From: Isochrysis galbana
Taxonomy: Eukaryota; Haptophyta; Isochrysidales; Isochrysidaceae
Reading direction: 5' to 3'
Assembly: GCA_018136815.1 (NCBI GenBank)
Contig: CM030933.1
Coordinates: forward strand, 1,812,379-1,876,378
Length of the DNA: 64,000 nt
The notes beneath the pieces were generated by a model. It did not search any database. It had not been told where the DNA came from and worked only from the letters and a program-made list of their open reading frames with translations. A program made the position numbers and the translations under genes. Positions 9,502 to 20,200 of this stretch are shown in pieces. Each line of letters begins with the position of its first letter. Positions within the stretch are counted from its first letter, which is position 1.

Positions 9502-10283
9502 CCGTGTATTAGCAACTAAGTTTATACTTGGTTCGCCCATGGGGGGGCACGAGCCCCCCTCTCTCTCCACTCCTCCCCTGCCGTGGGGGAGGAACCACCC
9601 ATCCTCCTGGCATGCCTGATGGCTTGCCAGGAGGCCACTGCCCTGCTGACCCACTCTCCCACTGACAGGCACGCCTGGTTCGCTCGTCCTGGCCCCTCGT
9701 GGCCAGCCCATCGCTCCAACCCCCCCTCCCCCCCTGGTCGACAGGCAGACAGGTGCAGATTGGGGGCCCCAGAGGCTCAGGAGCGCCAGCGAGGGAGAGG
9801 CAGGGGAGGCCAGGGCCCAGTCCCAGCCTCCTCTGCCCCCAGAGCTGGCCTCCAGGAGCCTTCCGGGGTCGCCAGGGGCAGCTGCAGGCCTGCCGCAGGC
9901 GCGCCATCGCGCGTGCCGCAGGAGAGGGGAGAGAGAGCGCGGAGAAGGGGGTGGGCGGAGCGAGAGCTCCGCTCACCGAAAAATAGGTAAGTCCCGCACC
10001 TGTTTACAGGATAAGTCGGGGCTGAGACCGCCGCCCACTCGGAGACACAGGAGGAAGGGGGGGAATGATCACCGGGGGGAGGCGCGGGCCACCGGACCAT
10101 ATCTAAGCCCTTCACCCCTATCCCCCTAGTAGTGCACGGGGGGAGCCGCCTGATGGTGGGGGGGAAGGGCCGGGGAAGTGGGGGTGTAGAAAGTTTTCAT
10201 ACGTGAGTAGAAAGTAGAGGGTCCACGGCCGCGTGTGCGGTGAGACTATTAAAAGGTTTATTTATTTATAGCCGTGAATTAGA
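9476..10283 (+). mobile_element. SINE-like insertion flanked by ~40-bp imperfect direct repeats
   Basis: The flanks at 9476-9512 and 10241-10283 are near-identical (GTGAGA-t/c-TATTAAAAGGTTTAT ... TAGCCGTG-t/a-ATTAG), like a long target duplication. The insert starts with the hairpin AACTAAG-TTTATA-CTTGGTT (9514-9533), has ATG at 9539, and resembles the 56637 copy for about 400 bp. Its 3' part differs and includes the repeat at 10128-10250. Confidence 0.6.
10128..10250 (+). repeat. Dispersed ~120-bp repeat, second copy at 53634-53750
   Basis: Both copies start 'gtagtgcacgggg', share a GCCTGATGG-then-G-run block and a 'gtagaaag/gtacagaaag' block, and end with 'gtgcggt-g/a-aga'. Function unknown. 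Confidence 0.6.
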
Positions 10284-10751
10284 TAAAAATAAAACTTCAT
10301 GGTCCCGATCGATGCTTTTGCTTATAGTTTATGGTCTTATTTTCAAAAATTAAATTAGATAAAATAAAACTTCGCATGGTCCTCTTTCGACGGAATGCGA
10401 CCTCTCGATGGCCCGCCACAAGACACAGGTACGCTATAGCGCCTTCCGAACGTCTTCGACGACACACAACATGGGCATGCGCATCGGCGCGGGAATCTCG
10501 GGACCCTGGACGGAGTTGTGACCCCGGGCGGCCTGGGGCTTGCGGGCGGGCACGCTGGGGACCATGGGGGGGGCTCGTCTAGAAAGCGCACTAGTCTACG
10601 AAGCGCCAACCTCTGCGTTAAATGATGGGACCATCCACAATACACCAGGAAAAGAGAAGCGTAGTACAACGCATGTCTGCAGCCTGACAGGCAGGTGTGC
10701 ACCGGACAGACGAGTTGATCGATTCACCCCTCTAGTGCACCAGATTCAGAG

Positions 10752-11354
10752 CTATCGCGAGAAGATCAAAGACCCTACGAGTAGCACTACTGCCGCAATG
10801 GGCCCATCAGCTCGGCGGACCACTGCGAGGACAGCCTGTTGATCGATGCTGGCTCGCGAAAGCCGGCCCACATCATGGCGACGGAATAAAGCTGGATTCT
10901 TCAGCAGCGCCTGAAGTGCTGCACCTTCGCCCCCCAGTGTGCTCATGAGAGCAGCCTTGGCGCGTTGGAACATGATTGGGTCGTTTGATGGATCCAAAAT
11001 GTAAGGATCTCGCTTCAACGCTGTGAGCGCCGCCTTGTCGTCGCCAAATGCCGCCACCAACGCTCCCCACAGCTTGGCACACCGCTCCTTTTCGAAGCGC
11101 TTGCCGAGCCGGCGCGATGCAATGCTGAGCACAACTGGCGGCGCCCATGCGGGCGGCGGTGGCCCACCCATCGATGGCGGCGCCGCCCGCCTGACGCCGG
11201 CGCCGGCGGTCCACCTCACAGATGACAGGAAGGACGCGGCGTGCGATCCACCGCTTCTGACAACCAGGCCATCGCCCGCGCGCAGCGCCGCGGCGGTGGA
11301 GGCGGTGGAGGCGGCGGCGATGAGCAGCAGTAGCAGGTGCAGCGATGCACCCAT
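10752..11354 (-). CDS. Signal-peptide-bearing membrane protein with mTERF-like helical text
   Basis: Two hundred residues. The N-terminus MGASLHLLLLLIAAASTAST is a clear signal peptide (residues 1-22), followed by an Ala/Gly/Pro/Arg-rich linker that could serve as a plastid transit region. Residues about 85-165 form helical repeats with the pattern 'AL..LKRDPYIL..' and 'ALQALLKNPALF', reminiscent of mTERF-type motifs, but this is only a resemblance. A C-terminal membrane segment (GPIAAVVLLVGSLIF) ends the protein. Possibly a plastid or secretory-pathway membrane protein; substrate and partners cannot be read. Confidence 0.55.
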   Translation of the reverse strand: MGASLHLLLLLIAAASTASTAAALRAGDGLVVRSGGSHAASFLSSVRWTAGAGVRRAAPPSMGGPPPPAWAPPVVLSIASRRLGKRFEKERCAKLWGALVAAFGDDKAALTALKRDPYILDPSNDPIMFQRAKAALMSTLGGEGAALQALLKNPALFRRHDVGRLSRASIDQQAVLAVVRRADGPIAAVVLLVGSLIFSR

Positions 11355-11763
11355 CGGGTCGCACCGGGTCTACTTACTACTACTGCTACCTTCTACTTTC
11401 TACTTTGCTCTCAGTTCTTCTCTCTACAGTGTGGGTGCACCATTAATTAAGAAAACAGGACTCCAAAGCTTCTAAAGCTTTCTTGCTCCCATCGGGCTCC
11501 GCCCGGGGGTTTCTTATTTGAGGTTTCTTAGGGGCAGGGGGGGGGGGGGGGGTTCTTATTTCTTGCAAAGACAAAAGTCGAGTGCGCGGGCCAACCCCAA
11601 CCCCACCCCTTCCGCCTTGCAAGGGCCTTGCAGCTTGCAGCATGGGGCGCGGCCAGCTGGCGCGCGCACTCGTACTCGTACTCACGTATCACGTCTACTC
11701 ACGGCTCGGCGTGGCCCGCATCCCGCATGCTTGGCGGCCGCGCCGCGCCCGAGGCCCAAACGG

Positions 11764-12165
11764 CTGCTGACGACGGGCGGCAGGCCCCCAGCTGCCCTCT
11801 GGCGACCCCTGGAGGCTCCTGGAGGTCAGCTTAGGGGACAGAGGAGGCTAGGGCTCGGCCCTGGCCTCCTCTGACTCTCCCTCGCTTACGCTTACGCTCC
11901 AGACAGAGCCTCTGGGGCCCCCACGCTTCACCTGTCTACCTGTCGACCAGGGGGGAGGGGGGGTTGGAGCAATGGGCTGGCCACGACTGGCCAGGACGGG
12001 CGAGAATGGGGCGAGCCTGTGGGGAAGGAAGTGGGTCAGTAGGGCAGTCTCCTCCTAGTCAGGCATGCCATGAGGATGGGTGGTTCCTCCCCCATGGCAG
12101 GGGAGGAGTGGAGAGAGGGGGGCTCGTGCCCCCCCATCGGTCAACTAAGCCACTAAGTATAAACA
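11764..12165 (-). mobile_element. SINE-like element copy, minus strand
   Basis: Reverse-strand match to the 9514 and 56637 copies, including the ATG-GGGGGGCACGAGCCC start region and the C-rich middle. Its 5' end (about 12165) abuts the hAT pseudogene. The hairpin is degenerate. Confidence 0.6.
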
Positions 12166-12252
12166 TAGTAGTTGTGGTGTGCTGTGCCTATGAGGGTCAA
12201 CCGGTCTCGAGTCGCGCTGCCGGGGTAGCGCGACCGTCACCAGGGTGAGAGG

Positions 12253-13774
12253 GGCCTCTGCCATAAGTGCAAGCACTTCACTCAGAAGATGCTCCCAGCG
12301 CTCGATGCGAAGCTCGAGGCCAACATCCGGGTGAAGATGCAAGGCTTGGCCGAGATGACGGGCGTGACCATCATTTCCGATGGTTGGACAAACGTCCAGA
12401 GTAAACCCATCATCAACGCGCTTGCGTCGCTTCCCGTTGGTTCGTATTTTTTGGCGGCTGAGGATACCTCTGGAGCGACGAAGGATGCAGTGTACATCAA
12501 GAACTTCATCGTCAAGCACATTCGAGGCTTTGGCGAAGAGCATGTCGTTGCTGTGTGCATGGATGGTGCCTGCACGCCATCCTTCCCCTTGATCGCTGAG
12601 GAGTGTCCTTCTGTTTTCACCTTCATTTGCCCGACTCACAGCTTAGACAACTTCCTCAAGAACATTTGCAGCGACAAGGCGATGATTCGCGTGAAGGGCA
12701 TCGCAGATCGTGAGTTTGTTTGGGGTGAGTCCTTCCTTGCACATGCCATTGATCAGGTTCGTGCAGTGGTGTTCTTTGTGACATCGCACCAGAAAGTGCT
12801 CGCGCGTTACCGTGAGATGTGTTCGAATGTACCCCTGGACGATCGCCCTGAAGGTGGGATGGAACTATTAAAATCATGTGAGACACGCTTCGCCTCGACG
12901 ATCCTGATGCTCATGCGCTACCAGAATGTTCATTCGGTGCTAGAGCTCCTGGTGATTGATCCGGTCTACACGGCGTGGATCGAGGCGCAACCCCGCGAAA
13001 AGCGCGAAAAGGCTGCGGAATGCAAGCGGACAATCCGATCAGAGGATCTAGATGAAACGATCAAGACGGCGATCGCGATCATGGAGCCCGTGTACCGCCT
13101 CCTCAGGTTGACTGATGGAAAGCTTGGGGCTAACTTGGGCAAGGTGTACGCCTATCTTCTGCAAATTGATATGCACCTGCGCGAGGGTCACATCCCCGGT
13201 TTAGATGCCGCTACGCAGCACAAGATCCACGAGATTTTCATGGCTAGGTGGGAGTATCTGCACGCACCAGTCATGACGGCCGCGTATTGCCTCGAGCCTG
13301 AGTTTTTCCGCCGCGAGTTTTCTCGTGAAGAGAAGCAGCAGCTGCGTTCTTGCCTCAGGCAGATGTCTACGCCGGAGAGCATCCGATCGCAGATATTTAT
13401 GCAGAATTGGCTGATTTCCAAGAGGCTTGCTGTGCGGGCATGCATGATCTCACTGAAGAAGTGGCTTTTTGCAAGCGTGCACAGGCGATGGCATCGTACA
13501 AGTGGGCCAACGTGTATATGGCTCCTTGGCCTCATCTGCAGTGGGCTGCGCGGCGTTTACTTGCGCTGTCATGCTCTGCATCTGGCTGTGAGCGATCGTG
13601 GTCCGTAGAAGATTGGATCCACTCCAAGAAGAGGAACAGGCTGGGCCAAACAACGGTAGAGAGGCTTGTGAGATGCCACACAAATTTGTTGCTAGATGAC
13701 TTGCTGCAAGACTGGGAGTCTCATGTGCTGCCTTGGGAGTTGGAGATGGTCGTCGATGAGCCTGAGGACGAGTA
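12253..13774 (+). pseudogene. hAT-family transposase, broken by a frameshift
   Basis: The first frame (ATG at 12289) contains DUF659-like text: EMTGVTIISDGWTNVQSKPI, then FTFICPTHSLDNFLKNI and LKSCETRFASTILML. About 13340-13400 the coding text shifts frame and continues to the TAG at 13772-13774 with the hAT dimerisation region (LSCSASGCERSWSVEDWIHS, then KKRNRLGQTTVERLV). Just upstream of the ATG the frame still reads CHKCKHFTQK, a possible remnant of a zinc-binding BED-type finger. The 5' side is cut by the SINE-like element. The 3' non-coding end (13775-13930), rich in GATATCAG motifs, recurs at 25380-25555. Confidence 0.85.
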
Positions 13775-14083
13775 GTTTGGTGTTTGTAGTTTGCCTTAGT
13801 ATAGTAATACTACGCTTATAGTACATTATACATTATAATCTTAGTGCCTACCTGATATTAGGCTGATATCAGGTCCTGATATCAGTCTAAGGTCTCCAAA
13901 ACCTGACAACCTTTGACCTGACGGCCCATCCGGGGAGGGGGGCCAGCATGTCTGCCTTGCTGGGTGTGACCGAGGCCACGGGCCGCGCGGTGCGAGTGAA
14001 GTCACACTCACCTGGTCGGCCTCTGACAGCGGACGCGGTCGCTTCGCCTGTGACAAGTCCATGGACCATGGAGACTGGGGGGG

Positions 14084-14343
14084 CCTAGATGGGAAATACG
14101 GTGTTGGGGCTTGCAAATACAGCCAAATACATTTGTGTTTGGCCTCCGCCTCCGGCCAAATATATTTCAAATATACTCGAGGCCTACAACCCAGGACGCG
14201 CTTCAAATACAGCCAAATACACATGTATTTGGTCTCCGGCCAAATACACATGTATTTTGCCTCTGGCCAAATACGGTAAATACGTACTACCAGAAAGAAA
14301 CAAAACTGATTCACATCGTTTTAAACCCAACTTCCCATCTAGG
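14084..14343. mobile_element. Small palindromic element (MITE-like), 12-bp perfect TIRs
   Basis: The ends CCTAGATGGGAA (14084-14095) and TTCCCATCTAGG (14332-14343) are exact reverse complements. The AT-rich interior repeats a CCAAATACA/TGTATTTGG palindrome several times and contrasts with GC-rich flanks. No ORF and no obvious target duplication. Confidence 0.55.
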
Positions 14344-14454
14344 CTGGAGGCTGGGGGGGGCCGCCCTCTGCGGGGGGACCGACGGGAGGGGAGAGGCTCG
14401 CCGGCGCGCTCCATCGCGTCTAACTATAAAGTTAGTGCCGCGGCCGCGGCCGGA

Positions 14455-14680
14455 AGAGAGGGGGGGGGGGAGAGAGAGAGAGAGAGAGAAGGAGGGAGAG
14501 ATATACAGGAGAGAGCGAGAAGAGAGAGAAGAGAGGGAGAATCATCGCTGTTCTTCTCTTGCCCTCCTCCCTCTCTCTCCTTCTCTGTCTTTCTATGGCC
14601 TCTTCCCTCTCTTCTCCCTCTTTTCTCTCTTTTCTCTCTATATACATATTTCCCTTCCTCCCTTTCTCTCTCTCTCTCGC

Positions 14681-14713
<33 letters not shown>

Positions 14714-14720
14714 TCCGGCT
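14455..14720. repeat. (GA)n then (CT)n microsatellite
   Basis: A purine-rich run followed by a pyrimidine-rich run on the same strand, which could fold into a long imperfect hairpin. It lies just upstream of the FKBP gene. Confidence 0.85.
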
Positions 14721-14836
14721 GCGGTTGGCGTCGGGCTTGTGCTCGGCCTACTCCTCCCCACTCTCTCGCTCTCCGGCTCCGCGGCGTCCCTTGTCGACGG
14801 AGCCTGTAACTAGAGGGAGGGCGGTGCATCCTGTGC

Positions 14837-15715
14837 GTGACCATCCACGCCCCGCTTTCCCCGCCCCTCCCCCCTCGCTCTGGCGCCCAGAGAATGCTTG
14901 CAGCTCTGCTGGGAGCAGCGGGCCTAGGCTGCGGAGGGATGCCTTCTCCGCAGCTTCTCAGCTGCGGAGGGATGACTTCGCCGCGGCTTCTCGGCTGCGG
15001 AGGGATGCCTTCGCCGGTGCTTTTCAGCCGGCGCCAGCTGCTGGTGGCCGCAGGGATCTCGCTGGCTCCGGGGGCAGTGTGCTCAGTGTCGGCTTCGGAA
15101 GCAGGCTGGGGACCTCTCGCGCAGATGACCGACGATGAGATCGCCGCTCTAGACCAGCAAAGCCGGGCGGCGGAGGGCGTGCTGCGGCCGAGTGGGGTGC
15201 GCGTCATCGATCTCATCGTGGGCACCGGACAGGAGGCGAAGCGTGGACAGCGCGTCTACGCTTCATACAAGGTATGGGCAAACGGCTTCCGTTCAGGCCC
15301 TGTGGCCGACCTCTCATTCACAGATGGCCGGCCATATGATTGGATCCTCGGTGAGCCGACAACAAGAATGCCTCCTGGAGCCGATGAGGGCACAGTGGGG
15401 ATGCGGGAAGGGGGGTGGAGACGACTCGTTGTACCTTCTCATCTCGCATACGGTGAAGTGGGGCTTAAGCGAGTGAGCTACTCCCCGCTTGGCCGCTATG
15501 TCGGCCCCAAGGCACCCTATGCAATCAAGCCAAACGCGACGGCGTACTTTGACATCATCCTTCTCGATGGCGGCTCGGGTCGATGCGACGAGGTGCTGCG
15601 ACCCCCAGGGCTGAGCGAGAAGGAGGCCTCGAAAATCAAATCTACAACCTGCTTATCGGAAAAGGTGGCGCGTGTGAACGTTCGAGCGCAACGCTTGGCT
15701 TCACAACCTCAATAG
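14837..15715 (+). CDS. FKBP-type peptidyl-prolyl cis-trans isomerase, probably thylakoid lumen
   Basis: The FKBP domain spans residues about 120-245 (GVRVIDLIVGTGQEAKRGQR ... GTVGMREGGWRRLVVPSHLA ... NATAYFDIILLDG). Residues 64-84 read SRRQLLVAAGISLAPGAVCSV: twin arginines, a hydrophobic core and an Ala-X-Ala-like end, the signal used by Tat cargo, as in plant thylakoid-lumen FKBPs. The first ~60 residues would then be the bipartite plastid-targeting region. The start could instead be the Met at 14894 (MLAALLGAAGLG), which begins a cleaner signal peptide. Residues 30-60 contain a three-fold CGGM-(P/T)-SP-(Q/R/V)-LL repeat from a DNA tandem duplication. The C-terminal tail after residue 250 is not part of the fold. 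Confidence 0.85.
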   Translation: MTIHAPLSPPLPPRSGAQRMLAALLGAAGLGCGGMPSPQLLSCGGMTSPRLLGCGGMPSPVLFSRRQLLVAAGISLAPGAVCSVSASEAGWGPLAQMTDDEIAALDQQSRAAEGVLRPSGVRVIDLIVGTGQEAKRGQRVYASYKVWANGFRSGPVADLSFTDGRPYDWILGEPTTRMPPGADEGTVGMREGGWRRLVVPSHLAYGEVGLKRVSYSPLGRYVGPKAPYAIKPNATAYFDIILLDGGSGRCDEVLRPPGLSEKEASKIKSTTCLSEKVARVNVRAQRLASQPQ

Positions 15716-16460
15716 CGGAGCTCATTGACACCTCGGTTTTGCGCTCGGCAGCCAGGCTATCCGGCCCAACTCATACTTGGCTTTCGATTGCGTAAGTAGC
15801 TGTCTTCTCCTTCACAGTGGTGCAGCCTCTCTCAAACCCCTCGATGACTCCTCGTTGGCTCGGCAGTGCTGTTACGCGGCGGTGTTTGTGTGGTATGAGC
15901 GAGCATGCTGTACGAGCTTCCATTGACGCGCACGGATGGGTGGAACAAACTATGCGACGCACCAATGGGCCCACGTGTCACCATTCCATCACTCCAGTCC
16001 GTCCATCAGTGCGACGCACCCATAGGCCCACACGGCACCCTTCCACCACCCAACCCCAGTCCATCAATAGCCGAACGCACGGCTTGAGCCTGGCAGTGGC
16101 AGGGGCCGGAGCGATCATTGAATGCAATGCTCGTCTCACCATGCTTGTGCCTATACTACGTTCATAAAGATCTTTCAAAATCCGGCTGGGTCTATGTAGG
16201 TAGTGGTGCTGGTGTGCATGGAGCTGTGAGCTGTGGGCATCTTTACCAGCCAAGCTATGAACGGCTGGGAGGTGAGAGTGGGGAGACGTCGGGCGCAGGC
16301 CATGGGTATGGACTGGGGGTGGGGTAGGCCCAGGCAGGACGCCGGACGACTCAGTACAGTGGGGAGCGTAGCACGCAGTAGGGGCAATCGGCAGAGGGTC
16401 ATAGACGTGTCGACCGTGTCGCATCCGCGATCGACCTGGCGAGAAGCGTTCAATAACCAC
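15716..16460. other. Intergenic; no gene supported
   Basis: Contains a short direct duplication around 15950-16030 ('cgacgcacc-a/c-ata/tgg gcccac'), otherwise no repeat, RNA gene or convincing coding frame seen. Confidence 0.5.
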
Positions 16461-16467
16461 CACCCAA

Positions 16468-16493
16468 CTATCAGTAAAACTGATAGGGTCATG
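16468..16493 (+). promoter_or_regulatory. Class II start hairpin with ATG (truncated ORF1 element)
   Basis: CTATCAGT-AAA-ACTGATAG (16468-16486), then GGTC and ATG at 16491. Identical in structure to the hairpins at 38149 and 53170, but the following codons soon diverge from ORF1. Confidence 0.6.
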
Positions 16494-16861
16494 GGGGCTG
16501 CGTTCCCCCCTTCCTCCATCGCAGACCCCCCCTGGGTGGGCCTGCACATTCAACCTCAGCCCCTAGCCTGCAGGCAGGGGCTGAGCTGACATCAATCATG
16601 CCCAGACTCTCGCCTAGCGCCGCGTGTCGCGAGCCGCCTCACGCATTCGCCTGAAGTCCTTGACGCCCATCGTACTGACCCCCACCTCCACCACAGAGAC
16701 AAACCTAGTGCTTTGTCATTACGAGAATGAGTTTCTATTAGATACGCTAGCTAGATTACTTCCAGATTGAGCTCGGCATGAGCGTGGCCATCCTCATGTT
16801 CGATGGACTCATGATATACGGTGACCATTACGCCGAAGCTGCCTCTATTTGTGAAAAGTTG

Positions 16862-18095
16862 AAACTATTGTTATAGTTTAAGCGATGGAGCGCGCGCCGA
16901 CCGCTCCTGATCCCCAGCCCCACGCCGTCACGACGCCCCACAGGGGCTTGTCGCATTCGCGAGTCGACACTCGTTAGGCTTCTCTTCGCTCCTCGTCGTT
17001 CGGCATTTATCGTTATAATTCTCTCGTTCTCGTTCTCGGTCAAGAGCTTCGCTTGGATGCATAGGATCTTGGGTTGTGGAGCGCCCTCTCTCTTTCTCTC
17101 GAAGAGAAGGGAAGTTTCCCCACCTTTCTCTCTCCTAGGCGCCTCGCGAATAGGTTTAATTCGCTATCTTCTCCGCGCTTCTCTATCTACTTCAGTGATT
17201 GCAATCAGGTTTAATTTGCAATCTCTTCGCATCTCCCCCTTAGGCACACCGCATCTCTCTCGTCTTATTCGATAAGGCTTTTGGAATCCTGTGCGGCAGG
17301 ATTAATTAGGATTGCCCCTCGTTTCCGTTATGGTGCGATTCCCCTTCCAGACGGGATCGCCGACAGATCGCCTTCCGATCGTCGTCCGTCGTCGTCTGGC
17401 CGGAGTGTTTGGGTTTGATTTCAGTCGAGTTATGTGAGAAAGTCGTGGGGCGAGAGTCGGGGTGTTTTCCTGGGTGTCTCTGTCCGTCGTCCTGTCGTCA
17501 GTCGTCATCCGTCGTCGCTCTCGCTCTCGTCGCTCTCGCTCTCGTAACACTCATACCCTACAGTCTCGCCTCGCCTCGCCAGCCCCTGCCACCACAGCCC
17601 TCCTCTCACTCACCCTCGCCTTTCGCCGCTCGTTCCATGTCGCTCGCGCCGCCGTCCTCGCCCTCGCTCAAGCCCGCTTGCCCGCCTTCCTCTGCTGACG
17701 CTCGATTGTCACGCACCAAACAATTCGACTCAAGACAAGAGGGAGGATATGTCTTGAGGCGGCGTCGCTGCCCATGCCTAGCGCAAGGGTATAGCGCCCC
17801 CACTCAGACATCTCCTTCCCCACAGCTCCTCTCTGAGGAGTTGCTCCTCTCCCTCCCATTAGGCCCCTTTGCCTGCGAGTCCAGAATAGGATCCTGGCGT
17901 GGGGGGCTGTTTGAGTGTGGAGGGAGGGGCGCTCCAGCTAGCGCAGGTAGAAAGCTAGTGAAGAGCTGGGTGGCATAAGGGGGAAGGGTGCTTGCGCTTG
18001 CCGCGGCAGGGAGTCCTGTCTTGAGTGAGCGCTAGTTCCGTTCCTTTGCCGCGCCGCGACCCATAAAAATTTGTTAAAAATAAAAATTTCTTACT
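16862..18095 (+). mobile_element. ORF1-only retroelement interrupted by an LTR
   Basis: Starts with hairpin AAACTAT-TGTT-ATAGTTT (16862-16879) and ATG at 16885 (peptide MERAPTAPDPQPHAV). At 16949 the Gag-element LTR begins (TGTCGCATTCGC) and runs, 3'-truncated, to about 17697. Then the ORF1 3' end resumes (17698-17978, ending GRKLVKSWVA), followed by a non-coding end and an A-rich tail (18063-18093). It is the same family as the minus-strand element at 43465-45516. Confidence 0.75.
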
Positions 18096-18190
18096 GTTAC
18101 TGTGAGTGTGCGCGCTCGGCGTTTGATAGTGGTGTGAGGGGTTTGTAAGAAGAACGTTTATTCGGTTCTGTTGCGAAGAAAGCGCGAGCG

Positions 18191-18313
18191 ATGGCGATGG
18201 CGTCGCTCTCTCTCATCTCGGCCGCTTTGGTCAACGCAATGGTGCCAGGGCGATATGGAGCTGCTGCTGCTGCAGAGGCACGGGATGGGATGGGCTCCCT
18301 TGTCCCTTGCTGA
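18191..18313 (+). CDS. Possible 40-residue membrane peptide
   Basis: ATG to TGA, peptide begins MAMASLSLISAALVNAMVPG, with one hydrophobic stretch then an Ala-rich tail. No close relative is recognised; chance ORF is quite possible. Confidence 0.2.
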   Translation: MAMASLSLISAALVNAMVPGRYGAAAAAEARDGMGSLVPC

Positions 18314-18561
18314 CCCACACATGTGCATGTGTCTGTGGCATCAGCATCAGCACGCGTCAAGGTGTACGAGTAAGTGCGCAAGTGCGCTGTGGGGTGTTGT
18401 TATAGTAGCGGGCTAGTGGGAGTAGTGGTACTAACGCTAACGCTCAGATGTTTTATTTCTACGTATGTGTACTAACCTAATATACCACCTTGTACCAAGC
18501 TGATATCAGCTGTGATATTGGGTATCAGGTTGGCGAAACCTGACGACCTGATACCCGACGT

Positions 18562-18960
18562 CCCATCACTACCCACTGCAAGGGAGGAGTGGAGAGAGGA
18601 GAGCCTCTTCTCCCCCCACCCCCATGGGTGAACCAAGTATAAACATAGTTGTTAGTTGAACAAATCACGTATAAAATCATTCACACTACCCAATCACATG
18701 AATAATCCATTGCGATACACATGCCTTGCTATCTTTATCGTCGTCGCCATCGTGTTGGCCTTGATATCTGTTGCTGCATATCTAATCGGGTTATCGCTAT
18801 CGCGTTCCGCTAGTCTCCCAGAGGGCCTCTGCCTGATTCACGCGGTTCGACGTAGTGCTGGCCTGCTCCATCTCGGATGGCTCGAGCTGATTTGATCTAC
18901 CACTTATGGGGCGCATCCATTGATCAGCGGACTCTTGGTGAGCGCTGGCGGCCGCTTGCT
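18562..18960. repeat. Right arm of the inverted duplication (partner 1-401)
   Basis: See left arm. Includes a minus-strand SINE-like 5' end at 18570-18650 and the 3' end of the membrane-protein gene. Just outside (18470-18560) lie hAT-end-like GATATCAG motifs. Confidence 0.75.
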
Positions 18961-19555
18961 CCCCACGCCCTCGCTTCTCCTCTTGCTTTTGGCGCTCGAT
19001 GTCCCAAGGCGTGACAGCTTCCCGCCGCACACAGACACATCGGCAGAGATCATCAGCGGCAAGTGCCAACCCCCAGCCGATGGGGCAACGGAGGCCTTGA
19101 CACGCATTCGGGCACTTCAAGATGCTGCCTTGCCCTCGATCTGCAGTGCGGCTGTTGCAGCCAGCGCTTGCTCCATCGGCTGGCGGGCGCGCAGCAGCGC
19201 TTGCTACAACGGATGGGGCGCGTGCGCCCGCCCGCGCCCGCCCACCGCCCTGCTGGTCGCTCGCTGAGGAAACAGTCTTCTTATCAGCCTGTCCTTGCTG
19301 GCTGCTCGCCACGTAGGGGCGGTCGGCGTAGCGGCGGACTGCCTCGGCGTCGATCCCAACCGGCGACATTTGGCCGAGGTGGGGCACAGCGAGCGAGAGG
19401 AGGAGCGCAGCACAGAACACAGCGAACAGCTGGCCGATGCCGTCTCTCGTCTTCGAGCATGTCGGCTCGCCCCACGCCGCGCTGTAGCCCGAGCTGCGGG
19501 GAGAGGAGGCCATCGAGGAGGCGCTCGCCACCGCGCCGCCAGTCCATCGCGCCAT
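18797..19555 (-). CDS. Single-pass membrane protein, unknown function (full-length paralogue)
   Basis: 252 residues with one strong membrane segment at about residues 40-58 (GQLFAVFCAALLLSLAVPHL). The region after it is polar, Ala/Gly/Gln-rich, with one Cys-rich patch (CPNACQGLRCPIGW ... CRCVCVRRE) and a basic/acidic helix (ERQKQEEKRGRGEQ). The same C-terminus recurs at 3-176 in opposite orientation, which supports real coding. No domain is recognised. Confidence 0.6.
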   Translation of the reverse strand: MARWTGGAVASASSMASSPRSSGYSAAWGEPTCSKTRDGIGQLFAVFCAALLLSLAVPHLGQMSPVGIDAEAVRRYADRPYVASSQQGQADKKTVSSASDQQGGGRARAGARAPSVVASAAARPPADGASAGCNSRTADRGQGSILKCPNACQGLRCPIGWGLALAADDLCRCVCVRREAVTPWDIERQKQEEKRGRGEQAAASAHQESADQWMRPISGRSNQLEPSEMEQASTTSNRVNQAEALWETSGTR

Positions 19556-19634
19556 CAGCCCGTCCCGAACGGGCGGCCATGCCCCAAAAATAACTCTATC
19601 GTGCCAATTCTGAGTGGAGACCGTCCCCTACATG

Positions 19635-19915
19635 TGAAACACAGGAACACCGTGTTTCTACACAAGCCAAAAACAGCCGTGTTTCGCCGTGTTTCAAACC
19701 TCTTGAGGCGCAACACAGAGGAAACACAGAGGCGCGCGCGTGCGCGCGTGCGCGGCCGGCGGCCGGCGGCCAGAGCCAGAGGCCGCCGTAAAGGAGCAAA
19801 GGCGCGTCAATCGCAACACGCAACACGAGGGCGAAGAAGTGAGGAGTAAGTGTGTTGGTGTTGAGCGTTCATTTAGTTAGCGAATCAATCACCAATCACA
19901 CTATCAGATGTTTCA
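19635..19915 (+). repeat. Dispersed ~280-bp repeat, inverted copy at 50573-50818
   Basis: Shared blocks: 'catgtgaaacacaggaacaccgt', 'ttcgccgtgtttcaaacctc', GC-alternating core and 'gattggtgattgattcgc'. Contains internal ACACGG/CCGTGT palindromic text. A non-coding mobile repeat is likely. Confidence 0.7.
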
Positions 19916-20200
19916 TCGTTTGCAGACTTGGACAAGAATTGTGAATTGTCATCTTCTCAATCCAATGATCTTCTGCGTCACTATCATCGTCGCTGTCCAT
20001 GCGATCACACAACAGCATAAGCTGCGCTGGGCGAGTAGTGGCGCGCCGACGCGTATATGGGTATGGGAGATGTAGACCAACTGTTACTATTACACTATTA
20101 CATGCATGCAGGCCCAGTTGCACCCGCAAAGGCAGCCCTGATCCCATCCACAATGCTACTCTCCTCAGGCGGAGATGTGTGCTCAGACTCACTCTCACTC

